Shown here: piece after piece, positions 16,387 through 24,496 of the stretch
Numbering within the stretch: the stretch's first letter is position 1
Layout of the letters: each line of letters opens with the position of its first letter
NCBI GenBank assembly: GCA_905207625.1
Contig: CAJLLT010000013.1
Span: 1-56,670 of the forward strand
Origin: an uncultured Eubacteriales bacterium
Lineage (GTDB): Bacteria; Bacillota; Clostridia; Oscillospirales; UBA644
Length of the DNA: 56,670 bases
Direction: 5' to 3'
Notes under the pieces: generated by a model
Database searches by the model: none
Seen by the model: the letters and a program-made list of their open reading frames with translations, nothing else
Told to the model about the DNA's origin: nothing
Position numbers and translations under genes: made by a program

Positions 16387-16652
16387 CAGTGATCTTCCTC
16401 TCCGTCTGTATCATTTTCCTTACCGTTGACTCTGGCGGCGATGGTATCACCGCTGACTGCGGAAAGAATTATATGTCCGCTGTCGGTCAGTATTACGGAT
16501 TTTGTTTTTCTGCCGCAGGTGCAGTCCACAAGAGTAGCCTTTTCCTTCGCCTCCTGCACTATTCTTTTGACAGGAGCGGAATCGGGGCTTACGACCGTGA
16601 CAAGCCTCGAGGAAGCCACGAGATTGCCGAAGCCGATATTTATCATCTTCAT
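16386..16652 (-). CDS. remA: RemA/DUF370 family DNA-binding regulator
   Basis: 88 residues. The core INIGFGNLVASSRLVTVVSPDSAPVKR matches RemA (YlzA), the ring-forming DNA-binding regulator that activates matrix and osmoprotection genes in B. subtilis. RemA-like proteins average about 85-90 residues. The C-terminal tail GKENDTDGEEDH is acidic. GGTGG stands ahead of the ATG. It sits between yicC and gmk exactly as in Bacillus. The target genes here are unknown. Confidence 0.9.
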   Translation of the reverse strand: MKMINIGFGNLVASSRLVTVVSPDSAPVKRIVQEAKEKATLVDCTCGRKTKSVILTDSGHIILSAVSGDTIAARVNGKENDTDGEEDH

Positions 16653-16661
16653 AGCGCCACC

Positions 16662-17543
16662 CTATTCTATGTTCTGGATCTGCTCACGGATCTTTTCGAT
16701 ACAGTTCTTCAGTTCTATTGCAATTTTCGTGACGTCAATATTTCCGATTTTGGATGAAATGGTGTTGACCTCACGGTTCATTTCCTGAACGATAAAGTCC
16801 ATTTTTTTACCGTTGCTTGTACCGGAGGACAGCATCTGCTTCATTGCCTGACAATGGGACCTCAGTCTCACAGTCTCCTCGTCCACGGCAAGTTTGTCCG
16901 CCATTATGGCAACCTCTGTCAGGAGACGCTGCTCATCGATCTGCCTGTCCTCAAGAAGCTCCTGTATTTTGGTTTCAAGCCTGTTGCGGTAATCCCTGAG
17001 AAGTTCCGGAGCATACGCTTCTATTTTTGCCACATTTTCCTCAATAAACCCGCATTTGCCGATAATATCCGCCGCAAGGTTCTCACCCTCAGCCTGTCTA
17101 CGGGCAATGAACATATCCACAGCCTTGTCGAGCACCGGACGGACATCCTCCCAGATATCGGAGGAATCTTCTTCGGAATCCGCCGAAGTGATGACATCGG
17201 GAAGTCTCAGAATAGTTGAAGCTGTGAGATCATGCTTGAGTCCGTAAGCATCCGCGCCTTCGTATATCGCATCTATATACTGCCCGAGAAGGGTTTTATT
17301 CACAAGGACCTGCCCCTTCGGAGCATCGGGAAGCAGTGCAACGGAAATATTCACGTCTATCTTTCCCCGGACTATACGCTGCTGCAGATACCGGCGCATT
17401 ATATCATCCAGCTGCATATAAATCCTCGGAACACGGGAATTGAGTTCAAAATATCTGTGGTTGACCGATTTTATCTCCACGGTAATACTTTTTCCGCGGC
17501 TTTCTCCTACGGCTCTGCCGTACCCGGTCATGCTTGCAATCAT
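16662..17543 (-). CDS. yicC: YicC-family endoribonuclease
   Basis: About 293 residues, beginning MIASMTGYGRA, which is the conserved YicC opening, so I start at the ATG at 17543 (AAAGG 8 bases upstream) rather than at 17579. Other family stretches are EIKSVNHRYFE, RGKIDVNI and the C-terminal DFIVQEMNREVNTISSK. YicC (YloC) proteins are Mn-dependent endoribonucleases. This is the first gene of the long operon to thiN. Confidence 0.92.
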   Translation of the reverse strand: MIASMTGYGRAVGESRGKSITVEIKSVNHRYFELNSRVPRIYMQLDDIMRRYLQQRIVRGKIDVNISVALLPDAPKGQVLVNKTLLGQYIDAIYEGADAYGLKHDLTASTILRLPDVITSADSEEDSSDIWEDVRPVLDKAVDMFIARRQAEGENLAADIIGKCGFIEENVAKIEAYAPELLRDYRNRLETKIQELLEDRQIDEQRLLTEVAIMADKLAVDEETVRLRSHCQAMKQMLSSGTSNGKKMDFIVQEMNREVNTISSKIGNIDVTKIAIELKNCIEKIREQIQNIE

Positions 17544-17622
17544 ACGCAGCCTTTCCCCGCAGAAGGCTCTGCGGTACACGTTTTTCCTTATAAAGTATAT
17601 ACTTAGCCATTATATATTTCAT

Positions 17623-17651
17623 ATAATACCTCTTTTTTACGGTTTTGTCAA
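17623..17651 (-). promoter_or_regulatory. Sigma-A promoter of the yicC-to-thiN operon (minus strand)
   Basis: On the minus strand TTGACA (17651-17646) and TATTAT (17628-17623) are separated by 17 bases. It is about 80 bases upstream of the yicC start and the only clear promoter seen before the long minus-strand run. Confidence 0.88.
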
Positions 17652-17714
17652 GACTTGACCGGTTCGGACGATTCAAAGTTAAAAAAAATATCACCAAATT
17701 TTACCGAAAAAAGC

Positions 17715-17744
17715 GAATATTTTCTCCCCCTGTATTCATATACT
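17715..17744 (+). promoter_or_regulatory. Candidate sigma-E (mother-cell) promoter
   Basis: GAATATTT (17715-17722) and CATATACT (17737-17744) are 14 bases apart. This matches the sigma-E pattern (ATATTT, then CATACAAT; six of eight in the -10). Predicted start near 17750, leaving about 27 bases including GGAGG before the ATG at 17777. No sigma-A -35 is visible. The same CATATACT stands ahead of spoIVA. Confidence 0.55.
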
Positions 17745-17776
17745 CCTTAGTGACAGAAAAAACTCGGAGGTGTAAA

Positions 17777-18517
17777 ATGATCTGTAAAAAATGCGGGACG
17801 GAATTTCCCGACGGAATGAAGTACTGCCCGAACTGCGGCAGGAGCTTCGGAAAGGCGAAACTGAAAAAGGCGGCAGGGGCGTCGGCACTGCTGATAGCAT
17901 GCGTGGTGCTGTTTGCAGGCGTTTTTCTCCTCGGCATAGGTATGGGGGTAAGAGGAAACGCAAGGATCCCAGAAAAGCTTGATTTTATGCAGGTCATAGC
18001 GGACAAGCTGAAAACCGTCACTGCTCTGCCGGTAAATGTGACGCTGTCGGAGGATTCAACAAATGAATTCATCCGGCGCAACAGCAGTGCATTTTACCCC
18101 GTAAGCGATCTCCGGATGGTATTCGGAGAATCTGACGGAAAGATAATTCTGTCCGGTTCTATGAGCAAAGACGGAATACAGACGCTGACCGGAGGTACTC
18201 TTCCGCCTCTTCTGATGGTTTTTCTCCCCCAGAGTTCGGCACTCAGGCTTGATGCCGTCCTCTCTGTCGGGGAAAACGGCAGAATAGAAGTATCGGTGGA
18301 AGCTTTCAGGGTCTCTGACGTTCAGATAGACCCGGAGATGCTTTCTTCCCTGGGCATAGAAGAAGTTCTCACGGATCTCATAAACGATACCATCAGTACG
18401 GAAAGCTCCGGAACACTGAAGGCGGAAAACATAACAACGGAAATTGACGGCGAGGGAAACAGAGTCCTCCGGTTCAAAGGAAAGTTCACCTTTGACACTC
18501 AGCCATCCGAAGGCTGA
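17777..18517 (+). CDS. Zinc-ribbon single-pass membrane protein, unknown function
   Basis: A 246-residue protein. A zinc ribbon lies at residues 3-20 (CKKCGTEF...CPNCGRSF), followed by a basic patch and one membrane helix at about 33-55. The rest is an external domain of about 185 residues with alternating beta strands (DGKIILSGSM, RLDAVLSVGENGRIEVSVEAF). I do not recognise the external domain; it reads like a lipid- or protein-binding beta sheet. The start is the ATG at 17777 with CGGAGG 7 bases before; the longer reading from 17645 crosses the promoter. The sigma-E-like promoter suggests sporulation-time expression. A strong terminator follows. Confidence 0.65.
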   Translation: MICKKCGTEFPDGMKYCPNCGRSFGKAKLKKAAGASALLIACVVLFAGVFLLGIGMGVRGNARIPEKLDFMQVIADKLKTVTALPVNVTLSEDSTNEFIRRNSSAFYPVSDLRMVFGESDGKIILSGSMSKDGIQTLTGGTLPPLLMVFLPQSSALRLDAVLSVGENGRIEVSVEAFRVSDVQIDPEMLSSLGIEEVLTDLINDTISTESSGTLKAENITTEIDGEGNRVLRFKGKFTFDTQPSEG

Positions 18518-18539
18518 TAAAACGATCATTTTTTCCGGA

Positions 18540-18580
18540 ACAAAAACACCTGCGGATTTACCGCAGGTGTTTCTTTTTAT
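18540..18580. terminator. Bidirectional intrinsic terminator
   Basis: ACACCTGCGG (18546-18555) pairs with CCGCAGGTGT (18561-18570). It is followed by TTCTTTTTATT on the plus strand and by TTTTTGTT on the minus strand, so it serves the zinc-ribbon gene and the convergent P-type ATPase gene. Confidence 0.9.
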
Positions 18581-18605
18581 TCAGAAAACAGAATTCATCG
18601 TGGGA

Positions 18606-21242
18606 TCAGGCAATATCGTTGCCATGTCTTTTACTGAAACGTCTCTGGAAGAACTTCACAAGCTCAACCAAGGGGATTATCAGGAACGCAAGACCGAGAG
18701 CAACGGCATATTCCAGCAGAGAAATGGATTCGAAGCCGAAAGCATTCTTCAGGAAAGGAACATAGATGACGGCGGTGGTGAGCAACAGAGCCGCTCCGGC
18801 AGAGCCCCAGAGGAACCAGTTCTGACGGGACAGTGTGAACACTGATCCGCGGCGGCTTCTCATATTGAAAGCGTGGAACAGCTCAGCCATGGACATGGTA
18901 AGGAATGCCATTGTTGTGCCATCGGGGCTGTCTGTGATCTCCCATACTCCCTGCTCGATATAGTGGCCTATAAAGTATGCCGCAAGGGTAAGAACCGAAA
19001 CAAGAATGCCCTGATATACGACATCAAAGCCTGCGCCTCCGGCAAAAATACCGTCCTTGGAACGGCGGGGTTTGCGCTTCATGGCGTCTTTCTCGCCTTC
19101 CTCCATACCCAGAGCAAGGGCGGGCAGGGAGTCCGTGATAAGGTTTATCCAGAGAATGTGGACCGGCTGAAGTATTGTGAAGCCGAGGATAGTGGCAAAG
19201 AAAATGCTTACGACCTCACTGAGGTTTGAGGAAAGCAGGAACTGTATGGATTTGCGTATGTTGGCATAGATACGTCTGCCCTCTTCCACTGCGGAAACGA
19301 TGGTGGCAAAGTTATCGTCGGCAAGGATCATATCCGCAACGGACTTGGTGACATCGGTACCTGTAATACCCATACCTACGCCTATATCCGCACTTTTGAT
19401 ACTGGGGGCATCGTTGACACCGTCTCCGGTCATGGCAGTAACCATACCGTGTTTTTTCCAGGCATTTACGATGCGGACCTTATGTTCGGGCTGAACACGG
19501 GCGTAAACCCTGTATTTTTCTATCGCTTTTTCCAGTTCCTCATCACTCATGCTGTCAAGGGCAGAACCCTGAACAGCCTGACTTCTGTCGTTGATTATAC
19601 CGAGATCCGTCGCGATAGCCACGGCGGTATCGATATGGTCCCCGGTTATCATGACGACCTTTATACCCGCCTGACGGCATTCGTCAACGGCAGCGCGGAC
19701 TTCGGGCCGGACAGGATCTATCATACCGGTCAGACCGAGGAATACAAGGTCCTTTTCCAGATTTTCCGGAGAATTGTCGGAGGGAGCGGCATCATACTCA
19801 CGGTAAGCGGCGGCAAGAACACGGAGAGCCTTATCCGCCATACGTTTGTTTTCTTCCAGAATACGCTTTTTATCTTCTTCCGTTATGGGACGGACAACTC
19901 CGTCAAGGATGTACCTGCAACGGCGCAGAACCTCATCCGGCGCGCCTTTTGTGTACTGGACGACCTCATTCCCCTTACGGTGAACGGTGGACATCATCTT
20001 CCGCTGAGAATCAAAGGGGGCCTCTCCTATGCGGGGAAGGCGCTGTTTGAGATCAGTCTTTATAAGTCCCAGCCCTGTGGCATAATTGACAAGGGCACAT
20101 TCGGTAGGTTCACCCACCGCCTGACCGTCATCACCGGGTTCGGCGTCGGAACAAAGAGTCATGGCTGTGGCGAGCATGGTCTTATCGGCACCATAAACGT
20201 CCACAACGGTCATTTTATTCTGAGTCAGGGTTCCGGTCTTATCGGAACATATTACCTGTGCGCAACCGAGTGTTTCGACCGCTGTAAGTTTTCTTATGAC
20301 GGCGTTCCGTTTGGACATCTTGGTAACACCTATGGAAAGAACTATAGTGACGACTGCCGCAAGTCCTTCGGGAATGGCGGCAACAGCAAGGCTCACCGCC
20401 AGCATAAAGGTATCGAGTACCACGTCGGCGGAGAAACCTCCGGCGCGTATGATACCTACGGCAAACATAACCACACATATGCCGAGAACGAGTATTGTAA
20501 GTATCTTGCTGAGTCCGGCAAGTTTTACCTGAAGGGGGGTCTTTTCCTCCTCCGCCATAGTCAGAGCGGTGGCGATTTTACCCATTTCGGTTCCCATACC
20601 GGTGGAACATACCACCGCGGTGCAGCGACCGTAAACCACCGTACTTCCCATATAGACCATATCCTTACGGTCTCCGAGAGGCACATTTTCGGCAACTGCG
20701 GCAGGGTCTTTTATTACGGGAACACTCTCACCCGTAAGAGCAGCCTCCTCGGCTTTGAGGGAAGCGGACGTAAGCACACGGGCATCGGCGGGAACAGCAT
20801 CCCCGGCTTCCAGGTGAATGACGTCGCCGCAGACAAGGTCTTCGCTGTGTATGACTTTTATCTTTCCGTCCCGCATGACCCTACAGGTTGACGCGGTCAT
20901 GCTTTTCAGGGCATCTATGGCTTTTTCCGCCTTGCTTTCCTGAATGACACCGAGCACGGAGTTGAGAACCACAACAAACAGTATTATGAATACATCCGCA
21001 AAGCTTTCACCCTCGTATGCGGAGGTTATACCCGACAGAAGCGCCGCAACCAGCAGAACTATTATCATCGGGTCGGACAGCTGGGAAATGAACCTGGAGA
21101 ACATGCTTTTCTTCTTGGCTTCAGCCAGCTTGTTTTTTCCTCCGGAAATGAGACGTCTCTCAGCCTCATCGGAACTCAGACCGTTTTCCGTGGTCTTAAG
21201 GTGACGAAGAACATTTTCCGCCTTTTCAGAGTAAAATTCCAT
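18606..21242 (-). CDS. P2-type cation ATPase (Ca/Mn exporter family) under a manganese riboswitch
   Basis: An 878-residue pump with the full P-type plan: an N-terminal cation-ATPase domain; A-domain TGES (LTGESVPV near 190); phosphorylation motif DKTGTLTQN near 335; nucleotide-domain KGAPDE; MTGDGVNDAPS near 610. Ion-site residues match SERCA-type pumps: AIPEGL in helix M4, SSNLSEV in M5 and NLITDSLPA in M6. Those fit Ca2+ or Mn2+ rather than Na/K or H. The yybP-ykoY riboswitch upstream strongly suggests Mn2+ export, as for the L. lactis yoaB and other riboswitch-controlled P-type ATPases. AGAGGA stands 8 bases before the ATG. The gene is monocistronic. Confidence 0.93.
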   Translation of the reverse strand: MEFYSEKAENVLRHLKTTENGLSSDEAERRLISGGKNKLAEAKKKSMFSRFISQLSDPMIIVLLVAALLSGITSAYEGESFADVFIILFVVVLNSVLGVIQESKAEKAIDALKSMTASTCRVMRDGKIKVIHSEDLVCGDVIHLEAGDAVPADARVLTSASLKAEEAALTGESVPVIKDPAAVAENVPLGDRKDMVYMGSTVVYGRCTAVVCSTGMGTEMGKIATALTMAEEEKTPLQVKLAGLSKILTILVLGICVVMFAVGIIRAGGFSADVVLDTFMLAVSLAVAAIPEGLAAVVTIVLSIGVTKMSKRNAVIRKLTAVETLGCAQVICSDKTGTLTQNKMTVVDVYGADKTMLATAMTLCSDAEPGDDGQAVGEPTECALVNYATGLGLIKTDLKQRLPRIGEAPFDSQRKMMSTVHRKGNEVVQYTKGAPDEVLRRCRYILDGVVRPITEEDKKRILEENKRMADKALRVLAAAYREYDAAPSDNSPENLEKDLVFLGLTGMIDPVRPEVRAAVDECRQAGIKVVMITGDHIDTAVAIATDLGIINDRSQAVQGSALDSMSDEELEKAIEKYRVYARVQPEHKVRIVNAWKKHGMVTAMTGDGVNDAPSIKSADIGVGMGITGTDVTKSVADMILADDNFATIVSAVEEGRRIYANIRKSIQFLLSSNLSEVVSIFFATILGFTILQPVHILWINLITDSLPALALGMEEGEKDAMKRKPRRSKDGIFAGGAGFDVVYQGILVSVLTLAAYFIGHYIEQGVWEITDSPDGTTMAFLTMSMAELFHAFNMRSRRGSVFTLSRQNWFLWGSAGAALLLTTAVIYVPFLKNAFGFESISLLEYAVALGLAFLIIPLVELVKFFQRRFSKRHGNDIA

Positions 21243-21266
21243 TGTTTTTTCCTCTCATTTTTACTT

Positions 21267-21305
21267 AAAAACAAAGACCCAAGTATAGTATATGAACTAT
21301 ACTTG
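21267..21305 (-). terminator. Intrinsic terminator of the manganese riboswitch (minus strand)
   Basis: On the minus strand CAAGTATAGT (21305-21296) pairs with ACTATACTTG (21289-21280) and is followed by GGTCTTTGTTTTT. The 5' strand of the stem overlaps the 3' strand of aptamer helix P1 (CTCAAG), so metal-bound aptamer and terminator exclude each other, an ON-switch layout. Confidence 0.85.
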
Positions 21306-21404
21306 AGTCTCATTCCTACCAAGTAGTTTACCCGAGAGCCGGGTGCAGAGCACCGGGATGGCGACAGTCGGGATGCGGCAAGCCGCACGAATTACTCCCT
21401 CAAG
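21302..21404 (-). promoter_or_regulatory. yybP-ykoY (Mn2+) riboswitch (minus strand)
   Basis: Reading the minus strand from 21404, P1 opens with CTTGAG followed by GGAGTAA (loop L1, consensus GGGGAGUAG). Helices TGCGGC/GCCGCA and CCGGTGC/GCACCCGG nested in CCCGA/TCGGG follow, then CTAC/GTAG, then AATGAGAC and the closing CTCAAG. The paired GGAGTA and GAGAC loops form the metal pocket of this class. It lies between a consensus promoter and a terminator that overlaps P1, ahead of a P-type ATPase, a typical target. Confidence 0.85.
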
Positions 21405-21429
21405 AGTTATTCTATTCAAACATGGGTGT

Positions 21430-21458
21430 ATTATAACACATCATTCAGGCGTTGTCAA
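21430..21458 (-). promoter_or_regulatory. Sigma-A promoter of the ATPase transcript (minus strand)
   Basis: TTGACA (21458-21453) and TATAAT (21435-21430) on the minus strand are both perfect with a 17-base spacer. The start near 21423 precedes the aptamer by about 20 bases. Confidence 0.9.
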
Positions 21459-21483
21459 TACCCCGGAGCAAAAATTCACAAAT

Positions 21484-21780
21484 TCAGTCCCCGGAGCCGT
21501 CCTTTCCGGCACAAGCAGTCTCCAGGGCGGCAATGGCATCAGACATAAACCTGGCGGTTCCGACACCGCATTCATCTATCTTCAACGCAACATCAGGTTC
21601 AAGATAAGCTCTTCCCAAAGTGAAAAGGACATAATCGGGGCAATCATCAAAGTACCGACAAAGGAACTTCTGCCACGCGCGAACCAGGACAAAAGCCTCC
21701 TCGCTGTCCGGACTTCCCTCCCGGCTCAACCGGGCAAACTCCGTCATCAGAGCCTGCTGTTCCGCTTCAAGAGGACTCAT
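21484..21780 (-). CDS. Stand-alone TipAS-like domain protein
   Basis: 98 residues starting at the ATG at 21780, which overlaps the stop of the upstream regulator as ATGA and has GGAGGAAG before it; the longer reading from 21834 would run inside that gene. The sequence WQKFLCRYFDDCPDYVLFTL, then YLEPDVALKIDECGVGTARF, follows the TipAS pattern: an all-helical ligand-binding fold that in TipA binds thiopeptide antibiotics, usually fused to a MerR domain. Here it stands alone and is co-translated with a membrane-anchored XRE regulator. It may sense a small amphipathic ligand and relay to that regulator; this is inference. Confidence 0.65.
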   Translation of the reverse strand: MSPLEAEQQALMTEFARLSREGSPDSEEAFVLVRAWQKFLCRYFDDCPDYVLFTLGRAYLEPDVALKIDECGVGTARFMSDAIAALETACAGKDGSGD

Positions 21781-22394
21781 TTTTTCTTCCTCCGGGCAAA
21801 TTCCCGGGTCGTGAACTTCTTGAGTCTCGACCAAAGGAGAATGATTGTCTGTGCGGGAATTCCGAGGACAAATATCAGCCAGACGTTCTTACCTATGGTC
21901 TCAAACAGCAGCAGGTATATAAACGCAAGCAAAGACCAGACAAGGACGGATATGAATATGAAATTCCTCCACCCCTTGCCCCACATGGAATTGAAAACGA
22001 TAAGGACTATACAGCTCACAGGGACCGCCGCAACAAAGGACAGCCACATCTGAGTATCCGCAGAGACACTTCTTCCCACAACAAAAGCGAAGGTCGCAAG
22101 GAACCACACAAGTGTAACGGAAAGAAGGGTTATTATCTTGTGATTGTGCTTTAATTTATTCACCGCCGTAACAGCCTGCTTAGTGTGATCCTCAAGCATA
22201 TAATCAACGGTGACGCCGAACATTCCGGCAGTCTTCTTAAGAACAAACACGTCGGGTACGGACTCTCCCCGTTCCCATTTACTTACGGCTTTGTCGGAAT
22301 ACCCCAGCATTTCGGCAAGCTCAGCCTGGGTATAACCGGCGGCAAGACGAAGAGAAGAGATGTTCTCTCCGATGAGGTTTTTCATCTCGTCCAT
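21777..22394 (-). CDS. XRE-family HTH regulator fused to a four-helix membrane domain
   Basis: 205 residues. The XRE-type HTH (about residues 5-62) shows SSLRLAAGYTQAELAEMLG followed by AVSKWERGESVPD, the recognition-helix region. After a short linker come four hydrophobic segments near 86-107, 113-138, 145-167 and 172-193, then a basic tail REFARRKKK. So this is a membrane-tethered DNA-binding protein. It has a clear GGAGGT ribosome binding site and overlaps the TipAS gene downstream by four bases. It follows thrB by 27 bases, but its role need not concern threonine. Confidence 0.82.
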   Translation of the reverse strand: MDEMKNLIGENISSLRLAAGYTQAELAEMLGYSDKAVSKWERGESVPDVFVLKKTAGMFGVTVDYMLEDHTKQAVTAVNKLKHNHKIITLLSVTLVWFLATFAFVVGRSVSADTQMWLSFVAAVPVSCIVLIVFNSMWGKGWRNFIFISVLVWSLLAFIYLLLFETIGKNVWLIFVLGIPAQTIILLWSRLKKFTTREFARRKKK

Positions 22395-22421
22395 TTGGCG
22401 TACCTCCGTTGAATGGTTTTG

Positions 22422-23354
22422 TTACAGCTGTTCGGTGACAACTATTCCCTCCGTGTCTACGGCAAGGGGCATGACAAGGCGGAAGCTGTCGGCAGAACCG
22501 GTGAATTCCTGCATCCGGGCAGCGATCTCCGCATTTTTATCCGCGGGATTGACAAGCAGCAGTGTCGGACCGGCACCGCTCAGGTATCCGCCGTAACTGC
22601 CGAGGGTCATTGCCTTATCGAAAACTGCCTGCATATCAGGTACAAGAGCTTTACGATACGGCTGATGAATGGCGTCCTGCACGGCTACGGCAAGAGCGTC
22701 GAAATTACCCGACATAAGGCTTGCGACAAGAAGAGCCGCGCGGGAACAGTTGAACACAGCCTGAGCCCGGGTATAGCTTTCCGGAAGCACGCTGCGGGCT
22801 TTCGACGTGGACAGCGTAAAGGACGGAACAAGAGTAAGAAACGCAAGCCTGTCACTTACGGGAATTCTTACATAGTCAAACCGGTCCCCGTCGATGGCGC
22901 CCACAACCATTCCGCCCAGAAACGCGGGGGCAACATTGTCGGGATGGCCCTCCGTCCGGACAGCCATATCAAGCAGCTGCCGTGGACTGAACCGGTCACC
23001 GGTAAGCCTGTTGCCTATCACCAGTCCGGCGGCAATACAGGCGGCACTGCTTCCGAGACCTCTCGTAAGAGGTATGGAATCTCTCTGACACAGAGCAAAA
23101 CGGGGCATCTCCGCTCCGGTATCACGACAAAAATCACGGACAGTGGAGTATATCAGATTGCTTTCATCGGTCGGTATGGTCTCATCGCACCGGATACGGG
23201 GATCGATACGGCAGTCGGACTCGATCAGAGGGCGACCATCCGCCTCCCGTCCGGTATAGACCTCTACCTCGTTGTAAAGGGACAGCGCGATACCCGCCGT
23301 ATCAAAGCACGGTCCCATGTTTGCGCTGGTTGCGGGAACTCTGACTTTAAACAT
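22422..23354 (-). CDS. thrB: Homoserine kinase
   Basis: A 310-residue GHMP-fold kinase that makes O-phosphohomoserine. The N-terminal strand VRVPATSANMGPCFDTAGIAL and the ATP-loop motif PLTRGLGSSAACIAAGL are diagnostic, and GGYLSGAGPTLL near residue 274 is the third GHMP motif. It follows thrC by 16 bases, so the last two steps of threonine synthesis are co-transcribed in the order C-B. Confidence 0.95.
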   Translation of the reverse strand: MFKVRVPATSANMGPCFDTAGIALSLYNEVEVYTGREADGRPLIESDCRIDPRIRCDETIPTDESNLIYSTVRDFCRDTGAEMPRFALCQRDSIPLTRGLGSSAACIAAGLVIGNRLTGDRFSPRQLLDMAVRTEGHPDNVAPAFLGGMVVGAIDGDRFDYVRIPVSDRLAFLTLVPSFTLSTSKARSVLPESYTRAQAVFNCSRAALLVASLMSGNFDALAVAVQDAIHQPYRKALVPDMQAVFDKAMTLGSYGGYLSGAGPTLLLVNPADKNAEIAARMQEFTGSADSFRLVMPLAVDTEGIVVTEQL

Positions 23355-23370
23355 AACACGTCACCGGATA

Positions 23371-24438
23371 TCAGCGGAAAAGAGTTGAAAGAGCGTCCAG
23401 ATCGGGCTTGAAATGCTTTATCTGTGCCTCGGTCTTCTCATTGATAACCACCGAGGTATCCTTGAGTCCGTTTCCGGTAAGAACACAGACTATGTCTATA
23501 TGTCTGTCCTTGGGGAATTTATTCTGTCTGACCATTTTTATGACTCCGGCAATAGGCGCGCAGCTTGCAGGTTCGGCGAAAATACCGTCGGAACTTGCAA
23601 GAAGTTTCTGAGCGTACAGTATCTCCTCGTCGGAAACCTTATCTATACTTCCCTCGCTCTCATCCCGGGCAGCCTCGGCAAGCTTCCAGCTTGCGGGATT
23701 GCCTATTCTGATGGCAGTAGCTACAGTCTCGGGGTTGGGGAATACATGGCCGTCAACTATGGGAGCGGCGCCTTCAGCCTGGAACCCGGTCATTTTGGGG
23801 AGGTTTCCGACACACTTATTTGCATAATACTCTTTGAAGCCCATCCAGTAAGCGGAAATATTTCCGGCATTACCCACAGGGAGAACCAGATAATCGGGTG
23901 CTCTTCCCAGATCGTCGCAAATCTCAAAAGCGGCAGTCTTCTGCCCCTGCAAACGGTAGGGATTGACGGAATTGACAAGAGTAACGGGCTGGGTCCCGGA
24001 CAGTTTTATAACCATATCGAGCGCATCGTCAAAGTTGCCGTCTATGGCAATGACCTCGGCACCGTAGATTATAGCCTGCGCAAGTTTGCCCATAGCTATC
24101 TTACGGTCGGGGATAAGAACATATGCCTTCATTCCCGCTGAAGCGGCGTATGCGGCGGCGGAAGCGGAAGTGTTTCCGGTGGAAGCGCATATTACAGCCT
24201 TGCTTCCCGCTTCATTTGCTTTGGTGACCGCCATGGTCATGCCTCTGTCCTTAAATGATCCGGTAGGGTTAAGCCCTTCAAATTTCACATATATATCGGC
24301 ATTTTTAGGCAGCCCCACCGCATCCGGAAGATTTCTGAGTTTATAGAAAAGGGTTCTGCCCTCGTTAAGCGAAACTATTTTGGAATCGTCCCTGACATCA
24401 AGGAAGTCGCGGTATTTTCTGATTACACCTGAATACAT
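23371..24438 (-). CDS. thrC: Threonine synthase
   Basis: A 355-residue PLP enzyme converting O-phosphohomoserine to threonine. The Schiff-base Lys is in GSFKDRGMTMAVTKA (near residue 60), and the phosphate-binding loop is PVGNAGN near residue 187. Length matches the short class found in Bacillus (352). GAGGGAAA is 5 bases before the ATG at 24438. No T-box or obvious promoter could be read in the 58 bases to the NAT stop, so it may be co-transcribed with NAT. Confidence 0.95.
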   Translation of the reverse strand: MYSGVIRKYRDFLDVRDDSKIVSLNEGRTLFYKLRNLPDAVGLPKNADIYVKFEGLNPTGSFKDRGMTMAVTKANEAGSKAVICASTGNTSASAAAYAASAGMKAYVLIPDRKIAMGKLAQAIIYGAEVIAIDGNFDDALDMVIKLSGTQPVTLVNSVNPYRLQGQKTAAFEICDDLGRAPDYLVLPVGNAGNISAYWMGFKEYYANKCVGNLPKMTGFQAEGAAPIVDGHVFPNPETVATAIRIGNPASWKLAEAARDESEGSIDKVSDEEILYAQKLLASSDGIFAEPASCAPIAGVIKMVRQNKFPKDRHIDIVCVLTGNGLKDTSVVINEKTEAQIKHFKPDLDALSTLFR

Positions 24439-24496
24439 TTAATTTCCCTCACAATTTTTTTTGTTCTATGTTTATAACTGAGACCTGTTCCCGGGA

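Noticed and set aside
19449..20891. 480-codon plus-strand ORF opposite the cation ATPase gene
   Set aside because: It has no ribosome binding site and lies wholly antisense to a protein with complete P-type ATPase motifs; Cys-, His- and Gly-rich composition is typical of a shadow frame.
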